NCBI GenBank assembly: GCA_937879855.1
Contig: CALFMO010000047.1
Location: forward strand, 1 to 35,197
From: an uncultured Acidobacteriaceae bacterium
GTDB taxonomy: Bacteria > Acidobacteriota > Terriglobia > Terriglobales > Acidobacteriaceae
Direction of reading: 5' to 3'
DNA: 35,197 nucleotides
In this document: piece by piece, positions 1 through 8,759 of the stretch
Layout: each line of letters opens with the position of its first letter
Position numbering within the stretch: position 1 is the stretch's first letter
Notes under the pieces: generated by a model
Database searches by the model: none
Told to the model about the DNA's origin: nothing
The model's input: only the letters and a program-made list of their open reading frames with translations
Made by a program: the position numbers and the translations under genes

Positions 1-72
1 ATGAACGCGCAGCAGGCTAAGGAATACGGAATCATAGACGATATCATCTATAAGACCGCAAAAGCGGTATGA
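1..72 (+). CDS. clpP: ATP-dependent Clp protease proteolytic subunit, C-terminal end (partial)
   Basis: The first 24 codons of the window are the C-terminal end of a reading frame that begins upstream. The readable residues include AKEYGIIDDII and end in KTAKAV before TGA. This matches the end of ClpP, where the helix carrying A-x-E-Y-G-[IL]-[IV]-D precedes a short tail. ClpP is the serine-protease barrel fed by ClpX, whose gene follows about 100 bp downstream, and this order is standard. The catalytic Ser-His-Asp residues lie outside the window, so only position, tail motif and neighbour support the call. The internal ATG at base 1 is not the gene start. Confidence 0.85.
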   Translation: MNAQQAKEYGIIDDIIYKTAKAV

Positions 73-173
73 TCTGCCTTCGCGCCCGACAGAATTGGGT
101 GCGAATTGGGCGCAAGGGGCCATTGGAAGCTGGGTTTGGCCACCCGGAGACCTGTTGAAGGGAGTAGAGCCGA

Positions 174-1454
174 GTGAAAACCAAGTCGGGCTCCGACGAG
201 ATTCTACGCTGTTCGTTCTGCCACAAATCGCAGGACGCCGTGGCCAAGCTGATCTCGTCGCCCAGCGATTATCCCCGCGCTTACATTTGCGACGAGTGCG
301 TGGCCGTCTGCAACTCGATTCTGGAAGACGACCGCACCGCGACTCCCCCCAGCACTACTCCGAACCAGTTGCCCAAGCCTCAGGAAGTGAAAACTTTCCT
401 CGACGAGTACGTAATTGGGCAGGAGCAGACCAAGAAGAAGTTGGCAGTCGCGGTTTACAACCACTACAAGCGCATCTTCATGAACCGGCAGAAGACCGGC
501 GACGGCATCGAACTGACCAAGTCGAACATCATGTTGATCGGCCCGACCGGAACCGGCAAGACGCTTCTGGCTCAGACTCTGGCCCGCATGCTGGATGTGC
601 CATTCGCTATCGTCGATGCCACCACGCTCACCGAGGCCGGCTACGTCGGCGAAGACGTCGAGAACATTATCCTCAAGCTCTTGCAGGCCGCTGACGGCGA
701 CGTCAGCCGCACCCAGACTGGCATCATCTACATCGACGAAGTCGACAAGATCGGGCGCAAAGACGAGAATCCATCGATCACCCGCGACGTCTCCGGTGAA
801 GGCGTACAGCAAGCCCTCTTGAAGATTCTGGAAGGCACTATCGCCAACGTTCCGCCGCAGGGCGGGCGCAAGCACCCTCACCAGGAGTTCACCCCGGTAG
901 ACACCACCAATATTTTGTTCATCTGCGGCGGAGCCTTCGTGGGCCTCGACAAGATCATCGCCCGCAGGATTGGCAAGAAGTCCCTCGGCTTCCGCGGCGG
1001 CGAGGCGGCAGAAAAAGAAGATGCCTCTACCTCGAAAAAGCGCACCCAGGAACTGCTAACCGAAATCCAGCCGGAAGACCTGATCAAGTTCGGCCTGATT
1101 CCCGAATTCGTTGGTCGCCTGCCGGTCGTCGGCATGCTGGAAGATCTCGACGAGTTTGCCCTGATCGAGATCCTTACCCGGCCCAAAAATGCCATCGTCA
1201 AGCAATACCAGCGCTTGTTTGAGTTCGAGAACGTGCGCCTGAAGTTCAGTGACGAGGCCCTGCGGGCCATTGCCCGCCAAGCCATGGCGCGCAAAGTAGG
1301 CGCCCGCGGCCTGCGCATGATCCTCGAAGAGCTCATGCTGGACCTGATGTTCAACCTGCCCAGCCAAAAGAAACTAAAAGAGTTCGAAGTCACGCGGGAA
1401 ATGGTGGAAAAGCGTTCCGCCACCTTCACCCCGGTGATGGAAAAGGCTGGCTAG
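174..1454 (+). CDS. clpX: ATP-dependent Clp protease ATP-binding subunit ClpX
   Basis: ClpX is the AAA+ unfoldase that recognises tagged proteins and threads them into ClpP. The 426-aa product has the usual length. An N-terminal zinc-binding domain has C13, C16, C39 and C42. The Walker A motif GPTGTGKT spans residues 123-130 and Walker B has D188-E189. The pore loop GYVG is at 156-159, an RKH loop is present, and the C-terminal sensor-2 region reads GARGLR. Translation starts at GTG, with a GAAGGGAG-like ribosome site upstream; no better in-frame ATG exists before the zinc finger. It follows clpP and precedes lon, making a compact protein-quality-control block. Confidence 0.98.
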   Translation: MKTKSGSDEILRCSFCHKSQDAVAKLISSPSDYPRAYICDECVAVCNSILEDDRTATPPSTTPNQLPKPQEVKTFLDEYVIGQEQTKKKLAVAVYNHYKRIFMNRQKTGDGIELTKSNIMLIGPTGTGKTLLAQTLARMLDVPFAIVDATTLTEAGYVGEDVENIILKLLQAADGDVSRTQTGIIYIDEVDKIGRKDENPSITRDVSGEGVQQALLKILEGTIANVPPQGGRKHPHQEFTPVDTTNILFICGGAFVGLDKIIARRIGKKSLGFRGGEAAEKEDASTSKKRTQELLTEIQPEDLIKFGLIPEFVGRLPVVGMLEDLDEFALIEILTRPKNAIVKQYQRLFEFENVRLKFSDEALRAIARQAMARKVGARGLRMILEELMLDLMFNLPSQKKLKEFEVTREMVEKRSATFTPVMEKAG

Positions 1455-1594
1455 TTCGCCGTCCATTGGTTGTTTGTGGTTCGCGAATGTGCAAGACCGG
1501 ACATGCCACACCGGGAATACAGCAACCAAATACTAACGACGAACGACCAAACGATGTAAAATTGCTCTGTAGGCCGTCATCCTAGGGAGACTCA

Positions 1595-4006
1595 GTGACC
1601 ACATCCAAGGAAAAGTTCGAATCCAAGAAGTTGCCCATGATGCCCATCCGGGACGTGGTGATTTTCCCCTTCATGATGACCCCATTCGTGGTGGGCCGCG
1701 AATCGAGTGTCCGCGCCCTCGAAGAGGCTCTGGCCGCCGACAAGAAGATTTTCCTCGCCACTCAGCACGACGCCTCCATCGATGAACCCAAGGCCAACGA
1801 GATTTACCAGGTAGGCACGATCGTAAACATCGTGCAGAGCCTGAAGCTTCCCGACGGCAACATCAAGGTCCTGGTCGAAGGCGTAGAGCGCGGCAAGATT
1901 CTGCAGGTCGTCGACACCGATGGCTACATGCAGGCTACCGTTCGCGTGGCCCGTTACACGACGGAGGCCGGACAAGCTCTCGAAGCCGGCATGCAGCGCG
2001 TTACCACTCTGTTTGAGCAGTACGTGAAGCTTTGCCAGGCGCTCAACTACGAGACCATGATTTCGGCCGTCCGCATGGAAGATCCAGCCAAGCTGACGGA
2101 CGTAATTTCCGCCAACCTGCAACTCTCCATCGAAGAAAAACAGGAACTGCTGGAGATTTTCGATCCCGCCGAACGCCTCACCCGCATCGCCGACGTGCTC
2201 GACATCGAAATCGAAAAGCTCAACGTCGACCGCACCATCCAGTCGCGCGTCAAGCGCCAGATGGAGAAGGCACAAAAAGAGTATTACCTCAACGAGAAGA
2301 TCAAGGCCATCCAGAAGGAACTCGGCCGCGGCGAAAAGAGCGAGTTCGACGAACTGAAGAAAAAGATCGAATCCGCGGGCATGCCCAAGGAAGTCAAAGA
2401 CAAGGCCCTGCAGGAACTGAAAAAGCTGGAAGCCATGCCGCCCATGTCGGCCGAGTCCACGGTTTCGCGCAACTATCTCGACTGGCTGCTAGCTGTGCCC
2501 TGGAAGAAGCGCTCCAAAGAAATTCGCAATATCTCCCGCGCCGAAAAAGTTCTGAACGAAGATCATTATGGGCTGGAGAAAATCAAAGAACGCATCCTTG
2601 AATTTCTCGCCGTGCGCCAGCTAGTAAAAAATCCCAAGGGCTCAATCCTCTGTTTCGTCGGGCCTCCGGGCGTGGGCAAAACTTCACTTGGAATGTCGAT
2701 TGCCAAGGCCACCGGCCGCAAGTTCGTCCGCATGTCGCTGGGCGGCGTGCGCGACGAAGCCGAAATTCGCGGTCATCGCCGCACCTACATCGGCGCCCTT
2801 CCTGGCCAGATCATTCAGATGATGAAGAAGGCCGGGACCAAGAACCCTGTCTTCATGCTCGACGAAGTCGACAAGATGTCGATGGACTTCCGCGGTGATC
2901 CCTCCGCGGCCTTGCTTGAAGTGCTCGATCCCGAACAGAACTTCATGTTCGTCGATCACTACCTCGACGTCGAATACGATTTGTCGCAGGTGTTTTTTGT
3001 TGCTACCGCCAACGTGATGCACACCATTCCTCCGGCCCTGCAGGACCGCATGGAAGTGCTCCGGTTGCACGGCTATACCGAGCAGGAAAAAGTCGAAATC
3101 GCCAAGCAGTTCCTGGTGAAGAAGCAAATGCTCGCCGCGGGACTGTCGGAAAAGAACATCAAGTTTACCGACGAAGCTATCACTGGCCTCATTCGCTCCT
3201 ACACGCGAGAAGCCGGCGTGCGCAACCTGGAGCGCGAGATCGGGAACGTCTGCCGTAAAGTCGCCCGCAAAGTCGTCAAGGAAGGTGAGAACTACAACGT
3301 CACCATCACCGGCGAGAACGTCAACGACTTCCTCGGCGTCATCAAGTTCCGCGACACGCTGGCCCATGAGAAGTCCGAGGTTGGCCTGGTTACCGGCCTG
3401 GCATGGACCGAAGTCGGCGGCTCGATCCTCAGCACCGAGGCGAGCGTAGTCGACGGCAAGGGCAAACTCACGCTGACAGGCAAACTCGGCGACGTGATGC
3501 AGGAATCAGCCCAGGCCGCCATGTCTTACGTTCGCTCCCGCGCCCAGCGCCTTGGCCTGAGCCGCGACTTCTACCGCAATCTCGACCTTCACGTCCACGT
3601 TCCCGAAGGTGCCATTCCCAAGGACGGGCCGTCGGCAGGCATCACCATCGCCACCGCGATTTCCAGCGCTCTCAGCAAAATTCCGGTGCGTCGCGACCTC
3701 GCTATGACGGGCGAGATCACCCTGCGCGGCAAGGTCCTGCCCATCGGCGGCCTCAAAGAGAAACTGCTTGCGGCTCACCGTGCCGGACTGTTTGAGGTGA
3801 TTCTGCCCAAGGACAACGAAAAGGATGTGGCCGAAGTTCCTGAAAATCTTCGCACCGCCATGAAGCTGCATTTCGTCGATACCATGGATCAGGTCCTGCA
3901 GATCGCTCTGGAATCTGCACTGCCGAAACAATTGGATGAAGAAGTCGTCCAGCCGATTGCTCCGCTCACCTCCAACACTGGCGACAGTCCCACAGCCCAC
4001 CAGTAA
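1595..4006 (+). CDS. lon: ATP-dependent protease Lon (LonA type)
   Basis: Lon is a homo-oligomeric cytosolic AAA+ serine protease that degrades misfolded and regulatory proteins. The 803-aa length and domain order are typical of LonA: an N-terminal LON substrate domain (about residues 10-205) with a coiled linker, an AAA+ module with Walker A GPPGVGKT at 356-363 and Walker B FMLDEVDKM, then the protease domain. The catalytic dyad is S680 in DGPSAG and K723 in GGLKEK. The GTG start is preceded by AGGGAGA at 1584-1590. The 140-bp gap after clpX probably carries its own promoter, although no clear consensus was seen. Confidence 0.98.
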   Translation: MTTSKEKFESKKLPMMPIRDVVIFPFMMTPFVVGRESSVRALEEALAADKKIFLATQHDASIDEPKANEIYQVGTIVNIVQSLKLPDGNIKVLVEGVERGKILQVVDTDGYMQATVRVARYTTEAGQALEAGMQRVTTLFEQYVKLCQALNYETMISAVRMEDPAKLTDVISANLQLSIEEKQELLEIFDPAERLTRIADVLDIEIEKLNVDRTIQSRVKRQMEKAQKEYYLNEKIKAIQKELGRGEKSEFDELKKKIESAGMPKEVKDKALQELKKLEAMPPMSAESTVSRNYLDWLLAVPWKKRSKEIRNISRAEKVLNEDHYGLEKIKERILEFLAVRQLVKNPKGSILCFVGPPGVGKTSLGMSIAKATGRKFVRMSLGGVRDEAEIRGHRRTYIGALPGQIIQMMKKAGTKNPVFMLDEVDKMSMDFRGDPSAALLEVLDPEQNFMFVDHYLDVEYDLSQVFFVATANVMHTIPPALQDRMEVLRLHGYTEQEKVEIAKQFLVKKQMLAAGLSEKNIKFTDEAITGLIRSYTREAGVRNLEREIGNVCRKVARKVVKEGENYNVTITGENVNDFLGVIKFRDTLAHEKSEVGLVTGLAWTEVGGSILSTEASVVDGKGKLTLTGKLGDVMQESAQAAMSYVRSRAQRLGLSRDFYRNLDLHVHVPEGAIPKDGPSAGITIATAISSALSKIPVRRDLAMTGEITLRGKVLPIGGLKEKLLAAHRAGLFEVILPKDNEKDVAEVPENLRTAMKLHFVDTMDQVLQIALESALPKQLDEEVVQPIAPLTSNTGDSPTAHQ

Positions 4007-4019
4007 GGGTGGAAGGCTG

Positions 4020-5204
4020 ATGTCCACATCGAACCAGAGTCAGATTTTTTTTGAGAACGAGCCGGAATCGCCTGCCGAACCGGCTCATCCGCGTACTACC
4101 GGAATTCTTCCTTCGCAGGAAATCAGCAACCTGATCGCTCGCGGGCAGGTCAGCGCCTCGCGCCCGATTGAGCCTGAGCACATCCAACCGGCGAGTCTCG
4201 ACCTGCGGTTAGGGGACATGGCGCACCGGGTGCGCGCCAGTTTTCTGCCGGGTCCGAACAGTACCGTCGAATCGAAAATCAAAGACCTGCGCATGTCGCG
4301 AGTCGACCTGACCGCTGCGCCTATCTTTGAAAAGGATTGCGTCTACATCATCCCTCTGCTCGAAGAGTTGAACCTCCCGGAGAATATTTCCGGCAAGGCC
4401 AATCCCAAAAGCACCACCGGGCGTCTCGATATTTTCACGCGCCTGATTACCGACTATGGCACTGAGTTCGACACCGTGCCTCCGGGGTACAAAGGGAAAC
4501 TCTACGCCGAGGTGGTTTCGCGGACCTTCACCGTCTCGGTGCGAGCCGGGATGCGGCTCAGCCAGCTACGGTTCGTACAAGGCAATCCGCGATCCGGCGA
4601 CAGCACCATCAAAGGATTAGACCACGAAGAGCCGCTCGTCTATATGGACGAGAGCAGCCCGGCGAAGCCGCAACTTCAGCGCGGCCTGCGGGTCACAGTC
4701 AATCTTGAAGCCTCCGAGCCGGGCGAGATCATTGCCTACAAGGCGAAACGCTACGCCCCGGTCGTTGAACTCGATCGGATTAACCATTATTCGACCGAAG
4801 AGTTCTGGGAAGTGAGTCGCCAGAGTGCAAACAAGAATCTGATTCTCGAGCCGGGCGATTTTTACATTCTTGCCTCGCGAGAACGCGTACGGGTTCCTCC
4901 CGACTTCGCTGCGGAAATGGTTCCTTTCGACCCGGCCGACGGTGAATTTCGCATTCACTACGCCGGCTTCTTCGATCCCGGCTTTGGATACGGCTCCAGC
5001 GAGATCAAAGGAACTCGCGCTGTGCTCGAGGTTCGAGCCCACGAAGTCCCTTTCCTGATCGAACATGGCCAGCTCGTAGGCCGTCTCAACTACATGCACC
5101 TACTATCCCGCCCGGACAAAATCTACGGCACGAACATAGGATCGTCCTACCAACATCAGTCCCTCACACTGAGCAAGCAGTTCCGTCGTGAATCAGCCCG
5201 CTAA
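4020..5204 (+). CDS. dcd: 2'-deoxycytidine 5'-triphosphate deaminase, two-domain form
   Basis: The 394-aa product resembles the long DCD family (dUTPase/dCTP-deaminase fold present twice), known mainly from alphaproteobacteria and about twice the length of E. coli Dcd. The N-terminal half has GILPSQEI and QPASLDLRLG near residues 29-65, and a later segment GTEFDTVPPGYKGKLYAEV resembles the trimer active-site strand. The second half repeats the fold less clearly (PFDPADGEFR, then FFDPGFGYG). The expected reaction is dCTP to dUTP, feeding dTMP synthesis. The ATG lies 13 bp after the lon stop, behind GGTGGAAGG, so it is probably co-transcribed with lon. An upstream in-frame ATG inside lon was not used. 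The family call is good; the exact substrate (dCTP or dUTP) is inferred. Confidence 0.82.
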   Translation: MSTSNQSQIFFENEPESPAEPAHPRTTGILPSQEISNLIARGQVSASRPIEPEHIQPASLDLRLGDMAHRVRASFLPGPNSTVESKIKDLRMSRVDLTAAPIFEKDCVYIIPLLEELNLPENISGKANPKSTTGRLDIFTRLITDYGTEFDTVPPGYKGKLYAEVVSRTFTVSVRAGMRLSQLRFVQGNPRSGDSTIKGLDHEEPLVYMDESSPAKPQLQRGLRVTVNLEASEPGEIIAYKAKRYAPVVELDRINHYSTEEFWEVSRQSANKNLILEPGDFYILASRERVRVPPDFAAEMVPFDPADGEFRIHYAGFFDPGFGYGSSEIKGTRAVLEVRAHEVPFLIEHGQLVGRLNYMHLLSRPDKIYGTNIGSSYQHQSLTLSKQFRRESAR

Positions 5205-5210
5205 ATCCAT

Positions 5211-5345
5211 AGAAGAAAGCCCTTAACCGCCAAGGTCGCCGACAAAAGCCGCAAAGAACGCTGAGAAAGGCTTTTTGATTTTGCACTTCTCAGTGTCCTC
5301 TGCGGCTTTCTCTCTGCGAACTCGGCGGTCAAAAGCTTTTTGCTG
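5211..5345. repeat. large imperfect palindrome (about 43-bp arms) between dcd and engB
   Basis: The left arm (5225-5267) begins AACCGCCAAGGTCGCC and ends CTGAGAA. The right arm (5287-5330) begins TTCTCAGTG and ends CTCGGCGGTC. Most positions are complementary across about a 19-base spacer, and pairing continues outward through an AAAGC/GCTTT block. As RNA it would form one long hairpin. It looks like a dispersed palindromic element rather than a simple terminator. Apart from this element the 212-bp gap shows no gene. Confidence 0.7.
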
Positions 5346-5416
5346 ATAGCTCTAGAGCGGATAGGTGACAGCGGGCGGCCCTTGCCAACCTCCGCTCCCG
5401 CGTTGCAAACTTGAGC

Positions 5417-6046
5417 ATGAGAGTTCTTTCCCGCTTTCTACTGGCCGCAACCGATGCCGCACAATTTCCGGCCCCGGGCCTGCCGGAAATCGCATTCCTC
5501 GGCCGCTCTAACGTCGGCAAATCCAGCGTCATCAACTCCCTGGTCGGCACCAAGCTGGCGCGCACTAGTTCCACGCCCGGCCGCACTCGCAGCATTAATT
5601 TCTTCGAAATCCGCTGGCCCGGAAAGCCGCGCCCCGAGCTGATCTTCGCCGACCTTCCCGGTTACGGTTACGCCAAGATTTCCCGCGAGATCTCTCAGGA
5701 ATGGCCAAAATTTATTGAGCCCTACCTCAACCAGCGTTCCACCCTCGCTTTGTGCGTGGTTCTGCTCGACGCCAACATTCCTCCGCAACAAAGCGACCGC
5801 CAACTCCTGGACTTCCTGAGCGCCTCCGGCCGCGAATTCTTGCTCGTGGCCACCAAAAGCGACCGTCTTTCCAACAATCAACTGCACAACGCCCTGCGAA
5901 CTTTGACCCAGGAACATCCCGCAACGCAGTTGCTCCCATACTCAGCCAAGACGGGCGCGGGGCGTGACGAACTCTGGAAAAGCATTCGCCAGGCGGCGCA
6001 GCAAGGGTCACCGACACAAGCAACCTCGAACCCTGCTTTTGGTTAG
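5417..6046 (+). CDS. engB: ribosome biogenesis GTP-binding protein EngB/YsxC
   Basis: EngB is a TRAFAC-class GTPase needed for assembly of the large ribosomal subunit. The 209-aa product carries G1 GRSNVGKS, a threonine-containing G2 region (TRSINFFE), G3 DLPGYGYAK, G4 TKSD and G5 SAKTG, all in the family order. Length is normal. ATG 5417 is chosen; an in-frame TTG two codons upstream is an alternative, and neither has a strong ribosome site. Linkage to lon is common in bacteria, so the gene is in its expected place, with the dCTP-deaminase gene and a palindrome inserted between. Confidence 0.95.
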   Translation: MRVLSRFLLAATDAAQFPAPGLPEIAFLGRSNVGKSSVINSLVGTKLARTSSTPGRTRSINFFEIRWPGKPRPELIFADLPGYGYAKISREISQEWPKFIEPYLNQRSTLALCVVLLDANIPPQQSDRQLLDFLSASGREFLLVATKSDRLSNNQLHNALRTLTQEHPATQLLPYSAKTGAGRDELWKSIRQAAQQGSPTQATSNPAFG

Positions 6047-6191
6047 AAGATTCTTAGCATCGCATTCACGCCTCCTTCCTAATGTTCAGGACCATTTCTC
6101 CGATAGATACATCAGAGTTCCGGACAAAGCTCGCATCGATTCAAAGGTCCGAGAGCGATCTTCAATTACGCGCAAGCTGCGTCGGAGCGTC

Positions 6192-6854
6192 ATGGCAGAG
6201 GAAACCAACGAAGGCGTCGCTTATCTGAAGGCCTTGAAACAATCGGTCGTTCCTGCGGCAGCGACTGCTGCGGCGCCAGCCCGCGAACCGGTTTCCGATG
6301 AGGATCCGCATTCGACCGCTCCCGTCGCTGATTCTGCCGAACAATTCCAGGGAGAAGAAAAGCGGCGCAGCCGGCGCTTCCGATGCGAAGGCAGCGCCGA
6401 ATTGCGTGCGGAGGACTGCGACGTGCGCACCTGGGCTACCTTCAAAGACGTGAGCCTGCATGGCTGCTACGTGGAAGCGCAGGCCACGTATCCGGTGGGG
6501 ACTGCCCTGCAAATGAAACTGGAAGCCAATGGTTTTCGAGTGGAGAGCAAGGGCGAGGTGCGCGTGAACTATCCCTATCTCGGCATGGGAATCGCCTTTG
6601 CCGGAATGTCGGAGGAGAATCGTGCGCAATTGAAAGGATTGCTCAGCACCATCTCCCGGCCAACCGTAGTCATGGGACCTCGAGTCGCCTCATCGCTGCC
6701 CGCCGGCGGCGCAACCGCTGCCGTGCCCTTGATCACGGATCCCTCCGCGGCGGTCCGGGCCCTGACCGAGTTCTTCGAAAATCGGCAGATGTTAATGCGC
6801 GACGACTTCCTCAAAATCCTCCGCAGCAGCCAGGACCCTCAAAAGAAGCGCTAA
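6192..6854 (+). CDS. PilZ domain-containing protein
   Basis: The 220-aa product has a low-complexity Ala/Pro-rich N-terminus (about residues 15-55), then a PilZ domain (about 60-160). The c-di-GMP-binding signature is visible: the arginine cluster RRSRRFRC followed about 30 residues later by DVSLHGC, matching RxxxR and [DN]xSxxG. The tail after about residue 165 is unfamiliar. No membrane segment or output domain is seen, so it probably acts as a soluble c-di-GMP adaptor; its partner is unknown. The start is ATG 6192 with GGAG at 6183-6186; the open frame extends further upstream and overlaps engB but that part looks non-coding. Confidence 0.85.
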   Translation: MAEETNEGVAYLKALKQSVVPAAATAAAPAREPVSDEDPHSTAPVADSAEQFQGEEKRRSRRFRCEGSAELRAEDCDVRTWATFKDVSLHGCYVEAQATYPVGTALQMKLEANGFRVESKGEVRVNYPYLGMGIAFAGMSEENRAQLKGLLSTISRPTVVMGPRVASSLPAGGATAAVPLITDPSAAVRALTEFFENRQMLMRDDFLKILRSSQDPQKKR

Positions 6855-6973
6855 AGACTCCCGCCATCGTAGCGCCGGCCTCTGGTCTGGCTGTCCCGCA
6901 GGCTCCCCCCCGGCGTTGACGATTACCAACGGAACCCACGCGAAATCTTTGTCCTTCGCTATGATAAAGCGGC

Positions 6974-7912
6974 ATGGCTCTCTATCTCATCACAGGCATT
7001 GGCGGCTTCATCGGATCGTCGTTGGCGCGGGCGCTGCTGGCTCGCGGCGAGCAGGTGCGGGGCGTGGACAACTTCTCCACCGGCATTAAGGAAAACATCG
7101 CGGAGATAACCAATCAGATCGACTTCCGCGAAGCTGACATTTGCGATCTCGATGCGATGCGCAGCGCGTGTGCTGGAGTCGACTTCGTTCTGCATCAGGC
7201 CGCGATTCCTTCCGTTCCCAAATCCGTCGTGGACCCCTTGGGCAGCAACCGCGCCAACATCGACGGTACGGTCAACCTCTTGGTCGCGGCCCGCGATGCG
7301 AAGGTCAAACGCGTAGTATATGCAGCCTCGTCCTCGGCATACGGCGACACCCCGACTCTGCCCAAGCGCGAGGCGATGACTCCCGATCCCATTTCGCCGT
7401 ACGCCGTAGCCAAGCTGGCGGGCGAACACTACATGATTTCCTTCTACCGCTGTTACCAGCTTGAGGCTATAGCCTTGCGCTATTTCAACATCTTCGGCCC
7501 GCGCCAGGATCCGTCGTCTCCCTATTCGGGAGTGCTGGCGAAGTTCATCACGCAGATGCTGCGCGGCGAGCAACCGGCCATCTTCGGCGACGGTGAACAG
7601 AGCCGAGATTTCACCTACATCGACAACGCCGTCGAAGCAAATCTGCTTGCCTGCAAAGCTCCAGCGGCGAAAGCAGCGGGGCAAGTCTTCAACATAGCAA
7701 CCGGCCGTCGCGTCACGCTGAATGAAACTTTCAAGGCGCTGCAAGCCCTTACTTCCTACAAGGGAGAAGCGAAGTACCGCGCGGAGCGCGGTGGCGATAT
7801 CAAACATTCGCTCGCCGACATCTCAAAAGCCGAAGCCGCTCTCGGCTACCGGCCCAAAGTTCATTTCGAAGAAGGCCTGAGCCGCACAGTAGAGTGGTAT
7901 CGGGGACGATAG
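6974..7912 (+). CDS. NAD-dependent epimerase/dehydratase (UDP-sugar 4-epimerase-like)
   Basis: The 312-aa product is an extended short-chain dehydrogenase. It has the NAD-binding GIGGFIG loop at residues 8-14, the catalytic pair Y143/K147 in PYAVAK, and the SSSAYG strand. RYFNIFGPRQDP and the later YIDN segment are typical of UDP-hexose 4-epimerases. The N-terminal GVDNFSTG is most like the UDP-GlcNAc 4-epimerase branch (WbpP/TviC), but substrate cannot be fixed by reading alone. It would supply sugar nucleotides for surface polysaccharide. The start ATG has only a weak AAAGCGG upstream. It stands alone, between two PilZ genes. Confidence 0.85.
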   Translation: MALYLITGIGGFIGSSLARALLARGEQVRGVDNFSTGIKENIAEITNQIDFREADICDLDAMRSACAGVDFVLHQAAIPSVPKSVVDPLGSNRANIDGTVNLLVAARDAKVKRVVYAASSSAYGDTPTLPKREAMTPDPISPYAVAKLAGEHYMISFYRCYQLEAIALRYFNIFGPRQDPSSPYSGVLAKFITQMLRGEQPAIFGDGEQSRDFTYIDNAVEANLLACKAPAAKAAGQVFNIATGRRVTLNETFKALQALTSYKGEAKYRAERGGDIKHSLADISKAEAALGYRPKVHFEEGLSRTVEWYRGR

Positions 7913-7918
7913 GGTTTT

Positions 7919-8020
7919 CGGCTGTCGGCTTCCGGAAATTCCGCACCGCGCTTCAATACGACTTCGAATTCTGTCCAACATCACCGATTCAAAACGCGGC
8001 TCTCCGAGAGCCGAAAGCCG
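7919..8020. repeat. imperfect inverted repeat, CGGCTxTCGGCT type
   Basis: The left arm at 7919-7934 (CGGCTGTCGGCTTCCG) and the right arm near 8005-8020 (CGAGAGCCGAAAGCCG) are complementary at about 13 of 16 positions. It fills the spacer between the epimerase and the next PilZ gene. No promoter could be identified with confidence. Confidence 0.5.
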
Positions 8021-8075
8021 AGGTCATTACGTTGGTTATCTACGGCTCGGTTACGCACATGGCTAGAGTAAGGCC

Positions 8076-8747
8076 ATGACACTTTCCTCGATGGTGGTTT
8101 CGCGCGACTGGTTGGAAATCAGTGTTCTCGAATGCATCCTGGGCGGCCTGCAGATGGATGTTGCCGTGGAAAACGAACCGCAGCGCGCTCTCGCCCGCCT
8201 CGCCAAATCGAAGATCGATGCTGTCATCGTGGACTGCGACCTGAATGGCAGTTCCCAATTTCTGCGCGAATTGCAGGACACTGAAACACGATCGACTCCG
8301 CTGGTCATCATGGGCAGCCCGCACTGCCAACGTCGTCTCGACGAGACCGGAGCGCTATTCGCCTTTGAAAAACCGATCTCGGTGGAACAGGCGGTGCGCA
8401 CACTTTCTGCGGCTCGCAACCTGATTCTCGACGGACGTCTGCGCTACCACCGCACTGGCCTGGAAGTGCCGGTATCGTTAAGCTGCAAAGGGCGCAAAGC
8501 GATGGACGCTTATTTGGTCAATGTCAGCCAGGGTGGAATGCAAATTCGCATTAAGGATCCCGTTGAGAGCGCAAAGACTTTGCAGGTCTCATTCGAATTG
8601 CCCGGCGCGAGGACGGGCGTCAAGGCAAAGGCTGAAATTGCGTGGCAAGACAAGCGGGGCAATCTCGGGATCCGATTCGTGAAGCTGGCCAAGCAACAGC
8701 AACGCACGCTGCAGCTTTGGCTGGCCCAGCAATACTTCGCGAACTGA
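8076..8747 (+). CDS. receiver-like domain fused to a PilZ domain
   Basis: The 223-aa product has two parts. Residues 1-118 look like a CheY-type alpha/beta fold: the DAVIVDCDL strand carries acidic residues, LVIMGS follows, and FEKP near residue 92 gives the conserved Lys-Pro of receivers. The acidic triad is incomplete at the N-terminus, so it may be a pseudo-receiver. Residues 120-223 look like PilZ: an arginine near RYHRTG, then NVSQGGMQI, with a terminal helix (QQQRTLQLWL). The RxxxR motif is weak, so c-di-GMP binding is uncertain. Start ATG 8076 follows AAGG. The gene ends 12 bp from the oppositely oriented PilZ gene. Confidence 0.75.
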   Translation: MTLSSMVVSRDWLEISVLECILGGLQMDVAVENEPQRALARLAKSKIDAVIVDCDLNGSSQFLRELQDTETRSTPLVIMGSPHCQRRLDETGALFAFEKPISVEQAVRTLSAARNLILDGRLRYHRTGLEVPVSLSCKGRKAMDAYLVNVSQGGMQIRIKDPVESAKTLQVSFELPGARTGVKAKAEIAWQDKRGNLGIRFVKLAKQQQRTLQLWLAQQYFAN

Positions 8748-8759
8748 AAACGCATCTCT

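Noticed and set aside
1455..1594. lon promoter (TAAAAT at 1557-1562)
   Set aside because: No matching -35 box at a suitable distance; left unannotated.
5964..6191. N-terminal extension of the first PilZ gene
   Set aside because: It overlaps engB and has no conserved features; the ATG with GGAG at 6192 explains the domain.
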